A DNA stretch of 54,564 bases, taken from Rhodospirillaceae bacterium. Its GTDB lineage: Bacteria; Pseudomonadota; Alphaproteobacteria; Rhodospirillales; UBA2165. Below are positions 31,992 through 40,694 of the stretch, one piece after another. How positions within the stretch are numbered: the first letter of the stretch is position 1; every line of letters begins with the position of its first letter. Made by a program: the position numbers and the translations under genes. The stretch covers positions 1-54,564 of the forward strand of contig JABHAA010000131.1 in the NCBI GenBank assembly GCA_018674495.1. Direction: 5' to 3'. A model generated the notes under the pieces. The model did not search any database, was not told where the DNA came from, and saw nothing but the letters and a program-made list of their open reading frames with translations.

Positions 31992-33623
31992 ATGGCAGAA
32001 CATTCAGGCGCAGAATTCGATTACATCATTGCTGGGGCCGGCTCGGCCGGCTCGATCCTGGCGGCGCGGCTCTCGGAGGATAGCGAAACCCGGGTGCTGG
32101 TGCTGGAGGCAGGCCCCCCCGATAGCCACCCTTTGATCCATATTCCCTTGGGCACCGGCAAGGTGTGGAACATGCCGTCGCTGAATTGGTCCTATATGTC
32201 GGACCCGGAACCGCATATGGATGGGCGCCAGCTGTTTCACCCGCGCGGTAAAGTGGTCGGCGGTTCCGGCGCCATCAACATGGCGGCCTATGTGCGCGGC
32301 CATGCCGGCGATTATGACCGCTGGGCACAGATGGGCCTCGGCGAATGGTCCTATGAGCGGGTGCTGCCATATTTTAAGCGCTCGGAAAATTATGCCGGCG
32401 GCGGCGATGATTTTCAGGGGAGCGGCGGGCCGATACAAACGCAGAAGAACCAGACCACCGATCCGTTGATGGAAAGTTGGCTGGAGGCCGGGCGCACGGC
32501 CGGCTATGGCGCCACCGATGATTACAACGCCGCTTCCCAGGACGGCGCGGCGCGCATGCAGTTTAATATCGGCGGCGGCCGGCGCTCCAATTCCGCCGTT
32601 GCCTTTTTGCGCCCGGCCCTGAAGCGGTCCAACCTCACTCTGATCACCGGCGCGCAAGCGACGCGCATCCTGATGGACGGCAAGCGCGCCACCGGTATCA
32701 AATACCGCCAGGGCGATACTACCCGGACGGTCAAGGCGGCGGAGGTAATCCTCGCCGGCGGCGCCTATAATTCGCCGCAGCTTTTGATGCTGTCCGGCAT
32801 CGGCCCGGCGGCGCATCTGAGCGAGCTCGAAATCAATGTTGTGCAGGACGCGGCAGCGGTTGGCGGCAATCTTCAAGATCATCCGGCCATCAGCCTAGAA
32901 TATCAGCGCACCCAGACATCGGAATTTATGCGCAATCTGCGCCTCGATAAGCTGACCATCAATGTGGCGCGGGCCTGGCTGTTCAATACGGGCCCGGCAA
33001 GCCAGCCGGTGGGCTTTTCCACCGCGTTCGTCAAAAGCCGGGAAGGATTGGAAATACCTGATTTGCAGTTTTTCTTCCGCCCCTATTCCCGCCTGGCCCG
33101 CCAATGGCTGCCGTTTGTCTATCCGCACGCACCGGACGCGGTTTCCATTACCGCCTGCCATCTGCGCCCGGAATCAAGGGGTGAGGTTCGGCTCAGATCC
33201 ACCGATCCCATGGCGCCGGTGGGCTTCGTCAACAATTTCCTGAGCACCGAGGCGGACCGGGAAGCCATGCGCCAAGCGTTCAAAATATCCCGCGATCTGG
33301 TCGGCCAGCCGTCATTCGATGCCATCCGGGGCGACGAGACTGCGCCCGGCTCCGACGTTGAAAGCGACGTCGATATCGATGCCTTTATCCGCGAAACGGC
33401 GATGACGGTTTTTCATCCCATCGGCACCTGCCGCATGGGTTCCGATCCGGCCTCGGTAGTCGATCCGGAAATGCGGGTTCGGGGGATCGAGGGCTTGCGC
33501 GTTGTCGATGCGTCGGTGATGCCCGATCTGGTCGGCGGCAATATCAATGCCTGCGTGATGATGATTGCCGAAAAAGCCTCCGATATCATCCGCGGCAAAA
33601 CGCCGCTGCCGGTGGAAGGCTAA
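31992..33623 (+). CDS. GMC-family FAD-dependent oxidoreductase (choline dehydrogenase-like)
   Basis: This 543-aa flavoprotein oxidises an alcohol. The FAD-binding Rossmann motif is at the start (YIIAGAGSAGSILAARLSED), GMC signature 1 is HPRGKVVGGSGAINM and signature 2 is GGAYNSPQLLMLSGIGP. The C-terminal catalytic pair is His in FHPIGTCRMG and Asn in GGNINA. I chose ATG at 31992 (MAEHSG) because the flavin motif then starts at the usual distance; an in-frame ATG at 31929 is possible but would extend toward the divergent gene's promoter. Its stop overlaps the CapA-like gene's stop by 4 bp. Substrate unknown; the catabolic setting suggests an aromatic or terpenoid alcohol. Confidence 0.93.
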   Translation: MAEHSGAEFDYIIAGAGSAGSILAARLSEDSETRVLVLEAGPPDSHPLIHIPLGTGKVWNMPSLNWSYMSDPEPHMDGRQLFHPRGKVVGGSGAINMAAYVRGHAGDYDRWAQMGLGEWSYERVLPYFKRSENYAGGGDDFQGSGGPIQTQKNQTTDPLMESWLEAGRTAGYGATDDYNAASQDGAARMQFNIGGGRRSNSAVAFLRPALKRSNLTLITGAQATRILMDGKRATGIKYRQGDTTRTVKAAEVILAGGAYNSPQLLMLSGIGPAAHLSELEINVVQDAAAVGGNLQDHPAISLEYQRTQTSEFMRNLRLDKLTINVARAWLFNTGPASQPVGFSTAFVKSREGLEIPDLQFFFRPYSRLARQWLPFVYPHAPDAVSITACHLRPESRGEVRLRSTDPMAPVGFVNNFLSTEADREAMRQAFKISRDLVGQPSFDAIRGDETAPGSDVESDVDIDAFIRETAMTVFHPIGTCRMGSDPASVVDPEMRVRGIEGLRVVDASVMPDLVGGNINACVMMIAEKASDIIRGKTPLPVEG

Positions 33624-34981
33624 AGCTTCAAATAACCTACGCCATCCTTGATATCGATTTTGGTGCCGTAGAAATCCGACAGGGCCTGGGTGCGCGCCAG
33701 CACATCATCCGCGAATTTACCGTCGGCGATAACCGGGCGTCCGCGCTGGGAGCGCGATAGCCCGAAGCCGAGATCGAGGGGGTAAAGCTCAACCCCGTCC
33801 AATTTCCCATCCGCAAACCGGCACAGCGAAAAAATCGAATGCCAATAGTTTTCGTGGGCGCCAAAGCCCTTCTTGCCGCCATCGGAGCGGGCATCGAGGA
33901 AATCAGCGGGCGTCGCCAGATGGTCCAGATCGAAACGGGAGAAACTTTCCACCGGCACCGAAGTCACCGTGTCGTTCTGAAAGATGAAATTCCCGAGGCT
34001 GTAGAAGATTGGCTTGCCCTCATAAACTTCAACGCCCAGCGATATGTGTGGGCCGTGGCAGACAAAGACATCAACGCCGGCATCGATAGCACGCCGGGCA
34101 AAGGCACGAGCGAAATCGGCGAGCTCTTCCATGTCTGCGGCGTTGGCCGCGGTATCGGCGCCGCGCTGGCTGTAGGCGTGGCAATGCAGCGAAAACACCA
34201 CCCAATCCGATTGGCGCCTGGCTTCCGATATCCAGCGGAGGTTGTCGGCCTCGTCCATACCGTTGATGAACGTATCGACGGCGAATCCATCGCCTTCGAC
34301 GAATTTCTTGCCCAAAAAAGTGATCTCAGAATTGCCGGCGCCGCCCACTTCCTTGTCTGAGAAGAAGCCTTGGCGGCGGCGTGCGATGTCCTTATCGAAG
34401 CCAAGCCCCTGGTCGATGGCGCTTAAATCGGCGAAGGCGTCTTCGGGCAAAGTATGCGTCTCGTTATAGCCGATGATGTTGACCCCGGGCCGGCCTTTCA
34501 GGTCGGGGCCGTGGGGTGACGCCCGGTTCCACGGCTTGAAGAACGAATTGGCTGACAACAAAGCGACGCGCCCGCCCTTGGTGTCCAGATAGCCGGGCTT
34601 TTGCGCCGCCGTCAGATGCGCGCCGGAGCCGCTATGCACCAGACCGGCGGCCTCCACATGGCGCAAGCTGGCCAGCAATCCGTCCTGGCCGAAATCGGTG
34701 ACATGGTTGTTGGCGGTGGACACCATGTTGACGCCCATCCATTTAAGGTCATCCAAGAGCGACGGCGGGATCGTCATCGGCGTGCCTTCGGTGGGATCTT
34801 GGGTGCCATCTTCGGGCGCCCGCACGGTGCCTTCCAGATTGGTGAACGCCGCATCGGCGCCTTCCAGAATATCCTTGATGGCGAGGTACGGCGCCTCCGT
34901 AAACGGCGTCAGACGCCTGGAAAGCATGGTATCGCCGGTCAGCGCGATAGAGATATTGCCGGCTTCTGAGTCATAGATCAT
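33620..34981 (-). CDS. CapA family (PGA_cap metallophosphatase-fold) protein
   Basis: This 453-aa protein is recognisable by the family's ordered motifs: ISIALTGDTMLSRRL near the start, AFTNLEGTVRAPEDG, MVSTANNHVTDFGQDG, VVFSLHCHAY, CHGPHISLGVEVYEG and YSLGNFIFQND. The fold is a calcineurin-like metal-dependent phosphoesterase. Founding members act in poly-gamma-glutamate capsule synthesis, but no other capsule gene is nearby. It is the last gene of the ring-cleavage operon, 9 bp after a Rieske oxygenase, with its own AAGGA ribosome-binding site. There is no signal peptide or membrane segment at this start, so it is probably cytoplasmic. A hydrolytic role in the catabolic pathway is an inference. 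Confidence 0.85.
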   Translation of the reverse strand: MIYDSEAGNISIALTGDTMLSRRLTPFTEAPYLAIKDILEGADAAFTNLEGTVRAPEDGTQDPTEGTPMTIPPSLLDDLKWMGVNMVSTANNHVTDFGQDGLLASLRHVEAAGLVHSGSGAHLTAAQKPGYLDTKGGRVALLSANSFFKPWNRASPHGPDLKGRPGVNIIGYNETHTLPEDAFADLSAIDQGLGFDKDIARRRQGFFSDKEVGGAGNSEITFLGKKFVEGDGFAVDTFINGMDEADNLRWISEARRQSDWVVFSLHCHAYSQRGADTAANAADMEELADFARAFARRAIDAGVDVFVCHGPHISLGVEVYEGKPIFYSLGNFIFQNDTVTSVPVESFSRFDLDHLATPADFLDARSDGGKKGFGAHENYWHSIFSLCRFADGKLDGVELYPLDLGFGLSRSQRGRPVIADGKFADDVLARTQALSDFYGTKIDIKDGVGYLKL

Positions 34982-34990
34982 GGTAATTCC

Positions 34991-36313
34991 TTATTCCGCC
35001 GCCTGCCTGAGCCGGCCCGTGGGGTTGGCCGAGGCGTCCAATTGGCTCTGAAAAGCTTTATGCCAGTCCAAGTCGTCGGACGTGACGAAATGGCCCGAGC
35101 GGGCGCCGAGGTAAATCTCCGGATCGCGAACGCCGGGGGGCGCTGTATTTTTTTCCATACCCTTGATGGCGCCCAAAATGCGCCGCCTTGTATTGGTGAT
35201 CATCTGATCCGATGGCGCCAGCCGTTCAAATTCGTGATCGACGATGCCGCCCATGCTCTCGGTGATTGCCTGATCCTGCTCGAAGATACCGGTGATGCCG
35301 GTATAGATCTCGTCGCTGGCTTGCGCATCCCGGTCGATCAGATAGTCGTTGCCGGCGTTGCGTGCCAGGCGGTAGCGGCCCAGCCAATCGGTTGTGTTGG
35401 GCAGATGCTCGATGCCAAGGGTGCTGCCGCCGGGAATGGGATCGCCGGTCTTGGTGAGGGAAAGGCCGCGCTTCATGCCGGACCAATTGATCTGCACGAA
35501 CATGACGTGAGTGTCGTCCATCGGCACCCAGGCGCGGGCGTGGACGTGATGGCTGAAATCACCGTTCGGCTGCATGGTCCAGCAGGGGAACATGAAGTTG
35601 GCGATGCGCCAATAAGTCTCGCCCGGATCGGCGGGGCGAAATGCGGTGTACATGGTGCCCCACGGGGTATCATCGGCGTTCAGCTCCGGCGCTTTGTTGA
35701 GGAGTTGAAAGCGGCCGAGAGTGCCATCGGGCAGATCATCCATCTTGACGCTGCCGGCGTGCAGAAAGCTGAAATGGGAGGTGTCGATATCGCCTTCCAG
35801 CGCCTGCAGCCAGTTGCATTCCCGTTGGGCGAAGTTAATGGTCACCTCGGCTTCGCCCAGCAACGTGGCCTCGATCGCCGGCAATTCGGGCACATTGTTC
35901 GCATCGCCCATATAGACCCAGACCAGCCCAGCCCGCTCGGTCGCCTTATAGGCTTTGGCTTTGACCTTGTGCTTGAAATCTTGGGCAGGCGGCACGTTGG
36001 CCATGTCGAGGCAGTTGCCCTCCACGTCGAACTTCCAGCCGTGATAGACGCAGCGGATGCCGTCTTCTTCGTTGCGCCCGAAAAAGAACGAGGCGCAGCG
36101 GTGCGGACAACGGTGGTCCATGATACCGACCCGGCCCGACGAATCCCGAAATGCGATCAGCTTTTCGCCCAGGATCATCAGGCGCACCGGATCGCCGTCG
36201 GCCACCAGTTCGGACGACTTGGCCGCCGGTAGCCAATATTGGCGCATCAAATTTCCCATGGGCGTGCCCGGCCCGGTGCGGGTTAGAATTTCACCTTCGG
36301 CGCGGCTGGTCAT
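34991..36313 (-). CDS. Rieske non-heme iron oxygenase alpha subunit A (phthalate 4,5-dioxygenase-like)
   Basis: This 440-aa protein carries a Rieske domain with ligands Cys69, His71 (CPHRC) and Cys88, His91 (CVYHGW). The mononuclear iron site is in EGDIDTSHFSFLHAG (Asp177, His180, His185). It would hydroxylate, or O- or N-demethylate, an aromatic-type substrate using O2 and electrons from a separate reductase, which is not seen in the window. The N-terminal 130 residues nearly match the two paralogs at 36328-37647 and 51144-52418, while the catalytic domains diverge. It lies between its paralog (14-bp gap) and the CapA-like gene in the ring-cleavage operon. A GGGGGAA run precedes the ATG. Confidence 0.93.
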   Translation of the reverse strand: MTSRAEGEILTRTGPGTPMGNLMRQYWLPAAKSSELVADGDPVRLMILGEKLIAFRDSSGRVGIMDHRCPHRCASFFFGRNEEDGIRCVYHGWKFDVEGNCLDMANVPPAQDFKHKVKAKAYKATERAGLVWVYMGDANNVPELPAIEATLLGEAEVTINFAQRECNWLQALEGDIDTSHFSFLHAGSVKMDDLPDGTLGRFQLLNKAPELNADDTPWGTMYTAFRPADPGETYWRIANFMFPCWTMQPNGDFSHHVHARAWVPMDDTHVMFVQINWSGMKRGLSLTKTGDPIPGGSTLGIEHLPNTTDWLGRYRLARNAGNDYLIDRDAQASDEIYTGITGIFEQDQAITESMGGIVDHEFERLAPSDQMITNTRRRILGAIKGMEKNTAPPGVRDPEIYLGARSGHFVTSDDLDWHKAFQSQLDASANPTGRLRQAAE

Positions 36314-36327
36314 GACGTTCGTTCCCC

Positions 36328-37647
36328 CTATTCGGCGGCTTGGCGGGCCGGCGATACGCGGTTGTCCAGCCGGGCGATCTCTTTTTCATAGGCCTCTCGC
36401 CAATCGGTATCGGCGGCGGCCAGGTAATCGCCGCCCCTTGGAATCCCATAAATCTCCGGGTTGGCGGCGCCGGGCGGCGGTGTGCCGGTCGCCGCAAATG
36501 CCTCGGCGGTCTGCAAAAGGCGGCGGCGGGTCCGGGTGATCACCTGGTCCGACGGCGCCAATCGCTCGAAGGAATGATCGGTGGTTGCGCCCATGCTCTC
36601 GGTGATCGCCTGATCCTGCAGCAAAATCCCGGTCATGCCGGAGTACGATTCGGAGCGCTGGGCGGCGCGGTCAATCTGGTAATCATTACTGGCGTTGGCT
36701 GCCAGACGCCAGCGACCCAGCCAATCGCTCGTATTGGCAAGATGCCCCGAAACCCCGGCAGCGCCCGGAATTTTTGAGCCGTCTTTGCGGCCCTTTACGG
36801 CCGGCGAGCGGGCCGCCCATGAAAATTCAACGTGCATGGTATGGGTGTCGTCGAGGGGCACCCAACCCCTGGCCCAAATGTGATCGCCGATGGCCCCGTG
36901 CGGTGTCAACGTCCAGAACGGCAGGGCGAAATGGGTCATGCGCCAGTAGTTGAAACCTGGCTTGGCAGGCCGAGGAGTGCCGACCATGAGGCCCCACTCG
37001 GTCTCGGTGAGCTCGAACTTCGGCGCCCGGTCGATGGTGATGTGGCGGGCCATTACCTCTTCGGCGATATCGTCCGGCTGCACCAACCCGAAATGCAGAA
37101 AGCTGAAATGGGATGGGTCGATATCCCCCTCCAGAGCCTGCAGGTAATTGCATTCGCGCAGCACGAAGGTGACTTCCAATTCGTCCTCTGGCAGGTTGAT
37201 CGCCTCTAGGTCCGGCAGGCCGGGCACGCTTTCCGTATCACCCATATAGACCCAAACGACGCCGCCCCGCTCCGCCGCCTTATAGGCCTTGGCCTTTACC
37301 TTGTGTTTGAAATCCTGATGCGGGGGTACGTTGGCCATATCGAGACAATTACCCTCCACGTCGAACTTCCAGCCATGATAGACGCAGCGAATACCATCCT
37401 CTTCGTTACGCCCAAAAAACAACGAGGCGCAGCGATGCGGGCAGCGGTGATCCATGACGCCGACGCGGCCCGATGAATCTCGAAAGGCGATCAGCTTCTC
37501 GCCCAAGAGCATCAGCCGTACCGGATCGCCGTCGGCCACCAGTTCCGATGACTTCAGTGCCGGCAGCCAGTATTGGCGCATCAAATTACCCATGGTAGTG
37601 CCAGGGCCGGTCTCGGTCAGGGTTTTGCTTTCTGCTGGGTTGGTCAT
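36328..37647 (-). CDS. Rieske non-heme iron oxygenase alpha subunit B
   Basis: This 439-aa paralog of the adjacent Rieske protein has cluster ligands at the same positions (Cys69, His71, Cys88, His91) and the iron motif EGDIDPSHFSFLHFG (Asp177, His180, His185). Compared with its neighbour the catalytic half differs strongly, for example in the WAARSPAVKGRKDG loop, which suggests a different substrate or successive oxygenations. I chose ATG at 37647 (MTNPAESK): it aligns with the paralogs, while the earlier ATG at 37689 would overlap the methyltransferase gene. The gap to the methyltransferase stop is 13 bp. A dedicated reductase is not visible. Confidence 0.93.
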   Translation of the reverse strand: MTNPAESKTLTETGPGTTMGNLMRQYWLPALKSSELVADGDPVRLMLLGEKLIAFRDSSGRVGVMDHRCPHRCASLFFGRNEEDGIRCVYHGWKFDVEGNCLDMANVPPHQDFKHKVKAKAYKAAERGGVVWVYMGDTESVPGLPDLEAINLPEDELEVTFVLRECNYLQALEGDIDPSHFSFLHFGLVQPDDIAEEVMARHITIDRAPKFELTETEWGLMVGTPRPAKPGFNYWRMTHFALPFWTLTPHGAIGDHIWARGWVPLDDTHTMHVEFSWAARSPAVKGRKDGSKIPGAAGVSGHLANTSDWLGRWRLAANASNDYQIDRAAQRSESYSGMTGILLQDQAITESMGATTDHSFERLAPSDQVITRTRRRLLQTAEAFAATGTPPPGAANPEIYGIPRGGDYLAAADTDWREAYEKEIARLDNRVSPARQAAE

Positions 37648-37660
37648 GGTATCGTCTCTT

Positions 37661-38725
37661 CTAAATCTCTGGAGCCGGTTTTTCGGCATAGATTATAGTC
37701 CAGGGAAACCGCCAATAGGGATAATCATCGGCGTCGATGCCTTCCGCTTCTTTGAACGGGATCACCTGGACGTTGATCAGGCCTTTGTTTTCCAGGACTT
37801 GAGCAATATCCATCTCGGCCCAAGGCTGCATATAAGGCTCGTTGTTGCGCTGGCCATGGCCGTAATGAATGAAGCGGGCGAAAGCGTCCGGCAAATAATG
37901 GAAATCCAGATGCGCCATGCGCCCGCCCGGCTGCAAAAGACGCGCCGCCTCGTCGAACATCTGATCGATTTCCGGCGGCGGCAGTTCGTGCACCAGCATG
38001 GTCGAAGTGACCAGGTCGAACGCGCCGTCGCCGTAATCGGTATTGATGGCGTCCATCTGGCGGTAGCGAATATTGCTGTTGGACGAGGCGGCCGCATCGC
38101 TGGCGCCCAACGTCACGCAAGGGCCTGACAGATCGACGGCGTCCACTTCGGCGCCGGAGAATGTCTCGAAAAATGGCCGCGTGCTTTTGCCGAAGCCGCA
38201 TCCCATGTCCAGAATACGCGTTGGGCTTGGTCCAGCGGCGGCGACAAAATCGGTAAAGCGCTGATGCAAATCCCTGTGCGCACCGCCCATCAGCGGCGTC
38301 GTCGAACGGGCACCGCGCTCATAGACGAAGCCGGCGATTTCGTCGCTCCAAACGCCGCCCGGATGCTGATGGATATCCACGTCCCGGTAATATTGCGGCA
38401 TCGCCAAACCATCATCGATTTCCGCCTGCCCGGAATTACCGAGCGACGCCTTAAGCGCGTCCCGGCGCTCATGATGAAAGGGATACAGCCCATAGCGCCC
38501 GGAATATTTGAAGCGCTGCAAATGCCGCTCCAGCCACGCGTAATAGCGGTAAAGGACGGTATCGCCGATGATCGCCCCGACCGCGTCCGGCGTATCGGGC
38601 GGCGCATCAAGGGCTTCGGTGCGGTTCTGAAAATCTTCCTTCAAAGCGGGATAAATCACCGTTGTCCAATAGCCTTTGGCACCTAAGATGAAGTCCTGTG
38701 CGGCGACGAAGCTTCGCTCGTCCAT
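37661..38725 (-). CDS. Class I SAM-dependent methyltransferase
   Basis: This 354-aa protein has an approximately 150-residue N-terminal region and a Rossmann-fold methyltransferase domain with motif I RILDMGCGFGKST, the acidic strand-2 end VDAVDLSG, AFDLVTSTMLVHEL and a post-motif LLQPGGRMAHLDF. The N-terminal part is not one I can name; it contains YYRDVDIHQHPGGVWSD, which may shape a substrate pocket. It sits inside the ring-cleavage operon, 5 bp after the 97-aa gene and 13 bp before a Rieske gene, with the tight spacing of translational coupling. O-methylation of a phenolic or carboxylate intermediate is a guess. It ends in a Pro-Ala-Pro tail with no membrane segment. Confidence 0.88.
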   Translation of the reverse strand: MDERSFVAAQDFILGAKGYWTTVIYPALKEDFQNRTEALDAPPDTPDAVGAIIGDTVLYRYYAWLERHLQRFKYSGRYGLYPFHHERRDALKASLGNSGQAEIDDGLAMPQYYRDVDIHQHPGGVWSDEIAGFVYERGARSTTPLMGGAHRDLHQRFTDFVAAAGPSPTRILDMGCGFGKSTRPFFETFSGAEVDAVDLSGPCVTLGASDAAASSNSNIRYRQMDAINTDYGDGAFDLVTSTMLVHELPPPEIDQMFDEAARLLQPGGRMAHLDFHYLPDAFARFIHYGHGQRNNEPYMQPWAEMDIAQVLENKGLINVQVIPFKEAEGIDADDYPYWRFPWTIIYAEKPAPEI

Positions 38726-38730
38726 GGCCT

Positions 38731-39024
38731 TTACCCGGCGCCCTTGGACTGTTGTTTGCCCAGCAAGTTGATCATCAGCCCCTTGGTAAAGGCCTCGCGG
38801 TCTTCGGCGTTGTCGATGCGCTCCTGATCGGTAGGCTCACCATCCAAGGCGCCGGGCGCAATGATATTGTTGTCCTGCAATAATCGCTCGAGCGCGCGTT
38901 GGCGGTCGCGCAGCACATAAACCTCGGTGGCCAGCGCCATGACGACGCCAAAGGCGCGGTCCAGGGCCGTATCTTCGAAAAAGGTTTGTTCGTCAAGATC
39001 GTGGAGCTCTTGAACTGGAGCCAT
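38731..39024 (-). CDS. Hypothetical small protein (97 aa) of the ring-cleavage operon
   Basis: I do not recognise this protein. It is acidic, apparently all-helical and soluble, beginning MAPVQELHDLDEQTFFED. The middle (LATEVYVLRDRQRALERLL) looks like an amphipathic helix, followed by EPTDQERIDNAEDREAF. The ATG at 39024 is preceded by GAGGAG at 6-nt spacing; upstream in-frame ATGs would read an Arg-rich shadow of the GMC gene and are rejected. It starts 11 bp after the GMC gene and ends 5 bp before the methyltransferase, so it is co-transcribed. It could be an accessory subunit or chaperone for one of the enzymes, but nothing in the sequence proves this. Confidence 0.75.
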   Translation of the reverse strand: MAPVQELHDLDEQTFFEDTALDRAFGVVMALATEVYVLRDRQRALERLLQDNNIIAPGALDGEPTDQERIDNAEDREAFTKGLMINLLGKQQSKGAG

Positions 39025-39035
39025 AACCTTCTCCT

Positions 39036-40664
39036 CTAAATCTCCGCCGCCGGCAGCGGGGCGTGGCCGAGCATCATGTCGGCGGCTTTTTCGGCGATCA
39101 TGATGGTCGGCGCGTTGGTGTTGCCGCCGATGACGTCGGGCATGACCGAGCAATCGGCGACGCGAAGTCCCTCGACGCCCCGCACCCGCAATTGCTCGTC
39201 GACCACAGAATCCTCGTCGGCGCCCATGCGGCAGGAACCGGCCGGATGCTGGGCGGTCAGGCAATTGGCGCGCAGCCATTCTTCCAGGCTGGCGTCATCT
39301 TCATGGTCCGGGCCGGGGGAAAATTCCGCGGGCCCCAAATCCTTCATCGGCGATTGGGCGAATATATTGCGGATCGCCTTCACCCCTTCGCGCAACGTGG
39401 CCAGATCGTGGCTGTCCTGGAATAGGTTCCACAAAATGCGCGGTTTCGCAGACGGGTCTGAAGAGCTTAAGCGCACATAGCCCCGGCTTCTAGGATGCAG
39501 CACCGCACAACGGGCGGAAAAGCGATGATTTTCGCGGCGGAAACCCGGGAACCAAATATTCGCTTCCTGCCAGATCGGGTTGATGATCAGCTCGATATCC
39601 GGGCGTTCGCTTTCCTCCATGACACGAATGAAAGCCACCGACGAGGACGGGAAATTGGCCATCGGCCCGGTGCGCGTCAATTGATAGCGAAGCGCATGCA
39701 GCGCCACCTGATCGGCGCGCAACATGGAGGTCAGGGTATCGGGCGACGCCATATCGAAATGGACTACCGTGTTCACATGGTCGTGCAGATTCTTGCCGAC
39801 CGATGGCCGGTCCAACACCGGCTCCACACCAACCTCGCGCAATTCGTCCGCCGGGCCGATGCCCGACAACAAAAGCAATTGCGGCGAATTATAGCTGCCG
39901 CCGGACAGCACCACTTCTTTGTTCGCGCGCGCCGTCTTGAGCGCGCCATCTTGGCCAAACTCGACGCCGGCGGCGCGCCCGTTCTGGACCACTACCCGAT
40001 GCGCCAGGGCGCCGGTTTCGATGGTCAGGTTCGGACGGTTTTCGGCGGGGCGCAAAAACACCCGGGATGCCGACGAGCGGCGCCCACCGCCGATGGTCCG
40101 GTCCGGCGGGCAAACGCCCTCCGGCTCAGCTCCGTTATAATCTGAGGTTTCCGGGAACCCGGCCTTGCCGGCTGCTTCGGCGAACATGGTGTGGTAGCGG
40201 CCATTGAGGGTCGGCTTGGTCACCGCCAACTCGCCGTCGCCGTTATGGTGTTCATCTTCGCCGCGCCAGCTTCCCTCGGAGCGTTTGAAATAGGGCAGCA
40301 CGTCGTTATAGCCCCAGCCAGTGAGCCCCGATTGGCGCCATTGGTCGTAGTCCAAGGGATGCCCCCTTGCATAAATCATGGCGTTGATAGAGGACGAGCC
40401 GCCCAGCACCTTGCCCCTCGGCATGGGTATCTCGCGGCCATTGGCATTGGGCTCGGGCTCGGTCTTGAAGCCCCAGAGATATTTGGGATTTCGCGACACA
40501 AAGCGCATGGCCAACGGAATGGGAAAGAAGAAGTGGCTATCGCGTCCGCCGGCTTCCAAAAGCAAGACTTTGTTGGCCGGATCATTGCTTAACCGGTTGG
40601 CCAGCACACAACCGGCCGAGCCGGCGCCGACAACGATATAATCATATGTTCCCGCGTCGTCCAT
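39036..40664 (-). CDS. GMC-family FAD-dependent oxidoreductase (choline dehydrogenase-like)
   Basis: This 542-aa protein starts with the flavin-binding YIVVGAGSAGCVLANRLSND. Signature 1 is MPRGKVLGGSSSINAMIYA, signature 2 GGSYNSPQLLLLSGIGP, and the C-terminal pair lies in AQHPAGSCRMG (His) and GGNTNAPTIM (Asn). It oxidises an alcohol to an aldehyde with FAD. It is the third gene of the ring-cleavage operon, 30 bp after the LigB-like gene, with GGGGGAA upstream of its ATG. A second GMC protein lies at 31992-33623; the two are clearly different sequences rather than a recent copy. A benzylic or side-chain alcohol is a plausible substrate in this setting, by inference. Confidence 0.93.
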   Translation of the reverse strand: MDDAGTYDYIVVGAGSAGCVLANRLSNDPANKVLLLEAGGRDSHFFFPIPLAMRFVSRNPKYLWGFKTEPEPNANGREIPMPRGKVLGGSSSINAMIYARGHPLDYDQWRQSGLTGWGYNDVLPYFKRSEGSWRGEDEHHNGDGELAVTKPTLNGRYHTMFAEAAGKAGFPETSDYNGAEPEGVCPPDRTIGGGRRSSASRVFLRPAENRPNLTIETGALAHRVVVQNGRAAGVEFGQDGALKTARANKEVVLSGGSYNSPQLLLLSGIGPADELREVGVEPVLDRPSVGKNLHDHVNTVVHFDMASPDTLTSMLRADQVALHALRYQLTRTGPMANFPSSSVAFIRVMEESERPDIELIINPIWQEANIWFPGFRRENHRFSARCAVLHPRSRGYVRLSSSDPSAKPRILWNLFQDSHDLATLREGVKAIRNIFAQSPMKDLGPAEFSPGPDHEDDASLEEWLRANCLTAQHPAGSCRMGADEDSVVDEQLRVRGVEGLRVADCSVMPDVIGGNTNAPTIMIAEKAADMMLGHAPLPAAEI

Positions 40665-40694
40665 TATTTTCCCCCTTATTATTGGTCGCTTATT

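Noticed and set aside
29555..33623. 4-bp overlaps of facing stop codons at 29555-29558 and 33620-33623
   Set aside because: Convergent stops sharing TTAG or CTAA are common in compact genomes and need no special explanation.
35042..36232. 396-aa plus-strand frame
   Set aside because: Exact antisense of the Rieske oxygenase A gene, whose metal-binding motifs are clear on the minus strand.
38731..39279. 182-aa version of the small operon protein
   Set aside because: The extra 85 residues are an Arg-rich shadow of the GMC gene; GAGGAG correctly positions the start at 39024.
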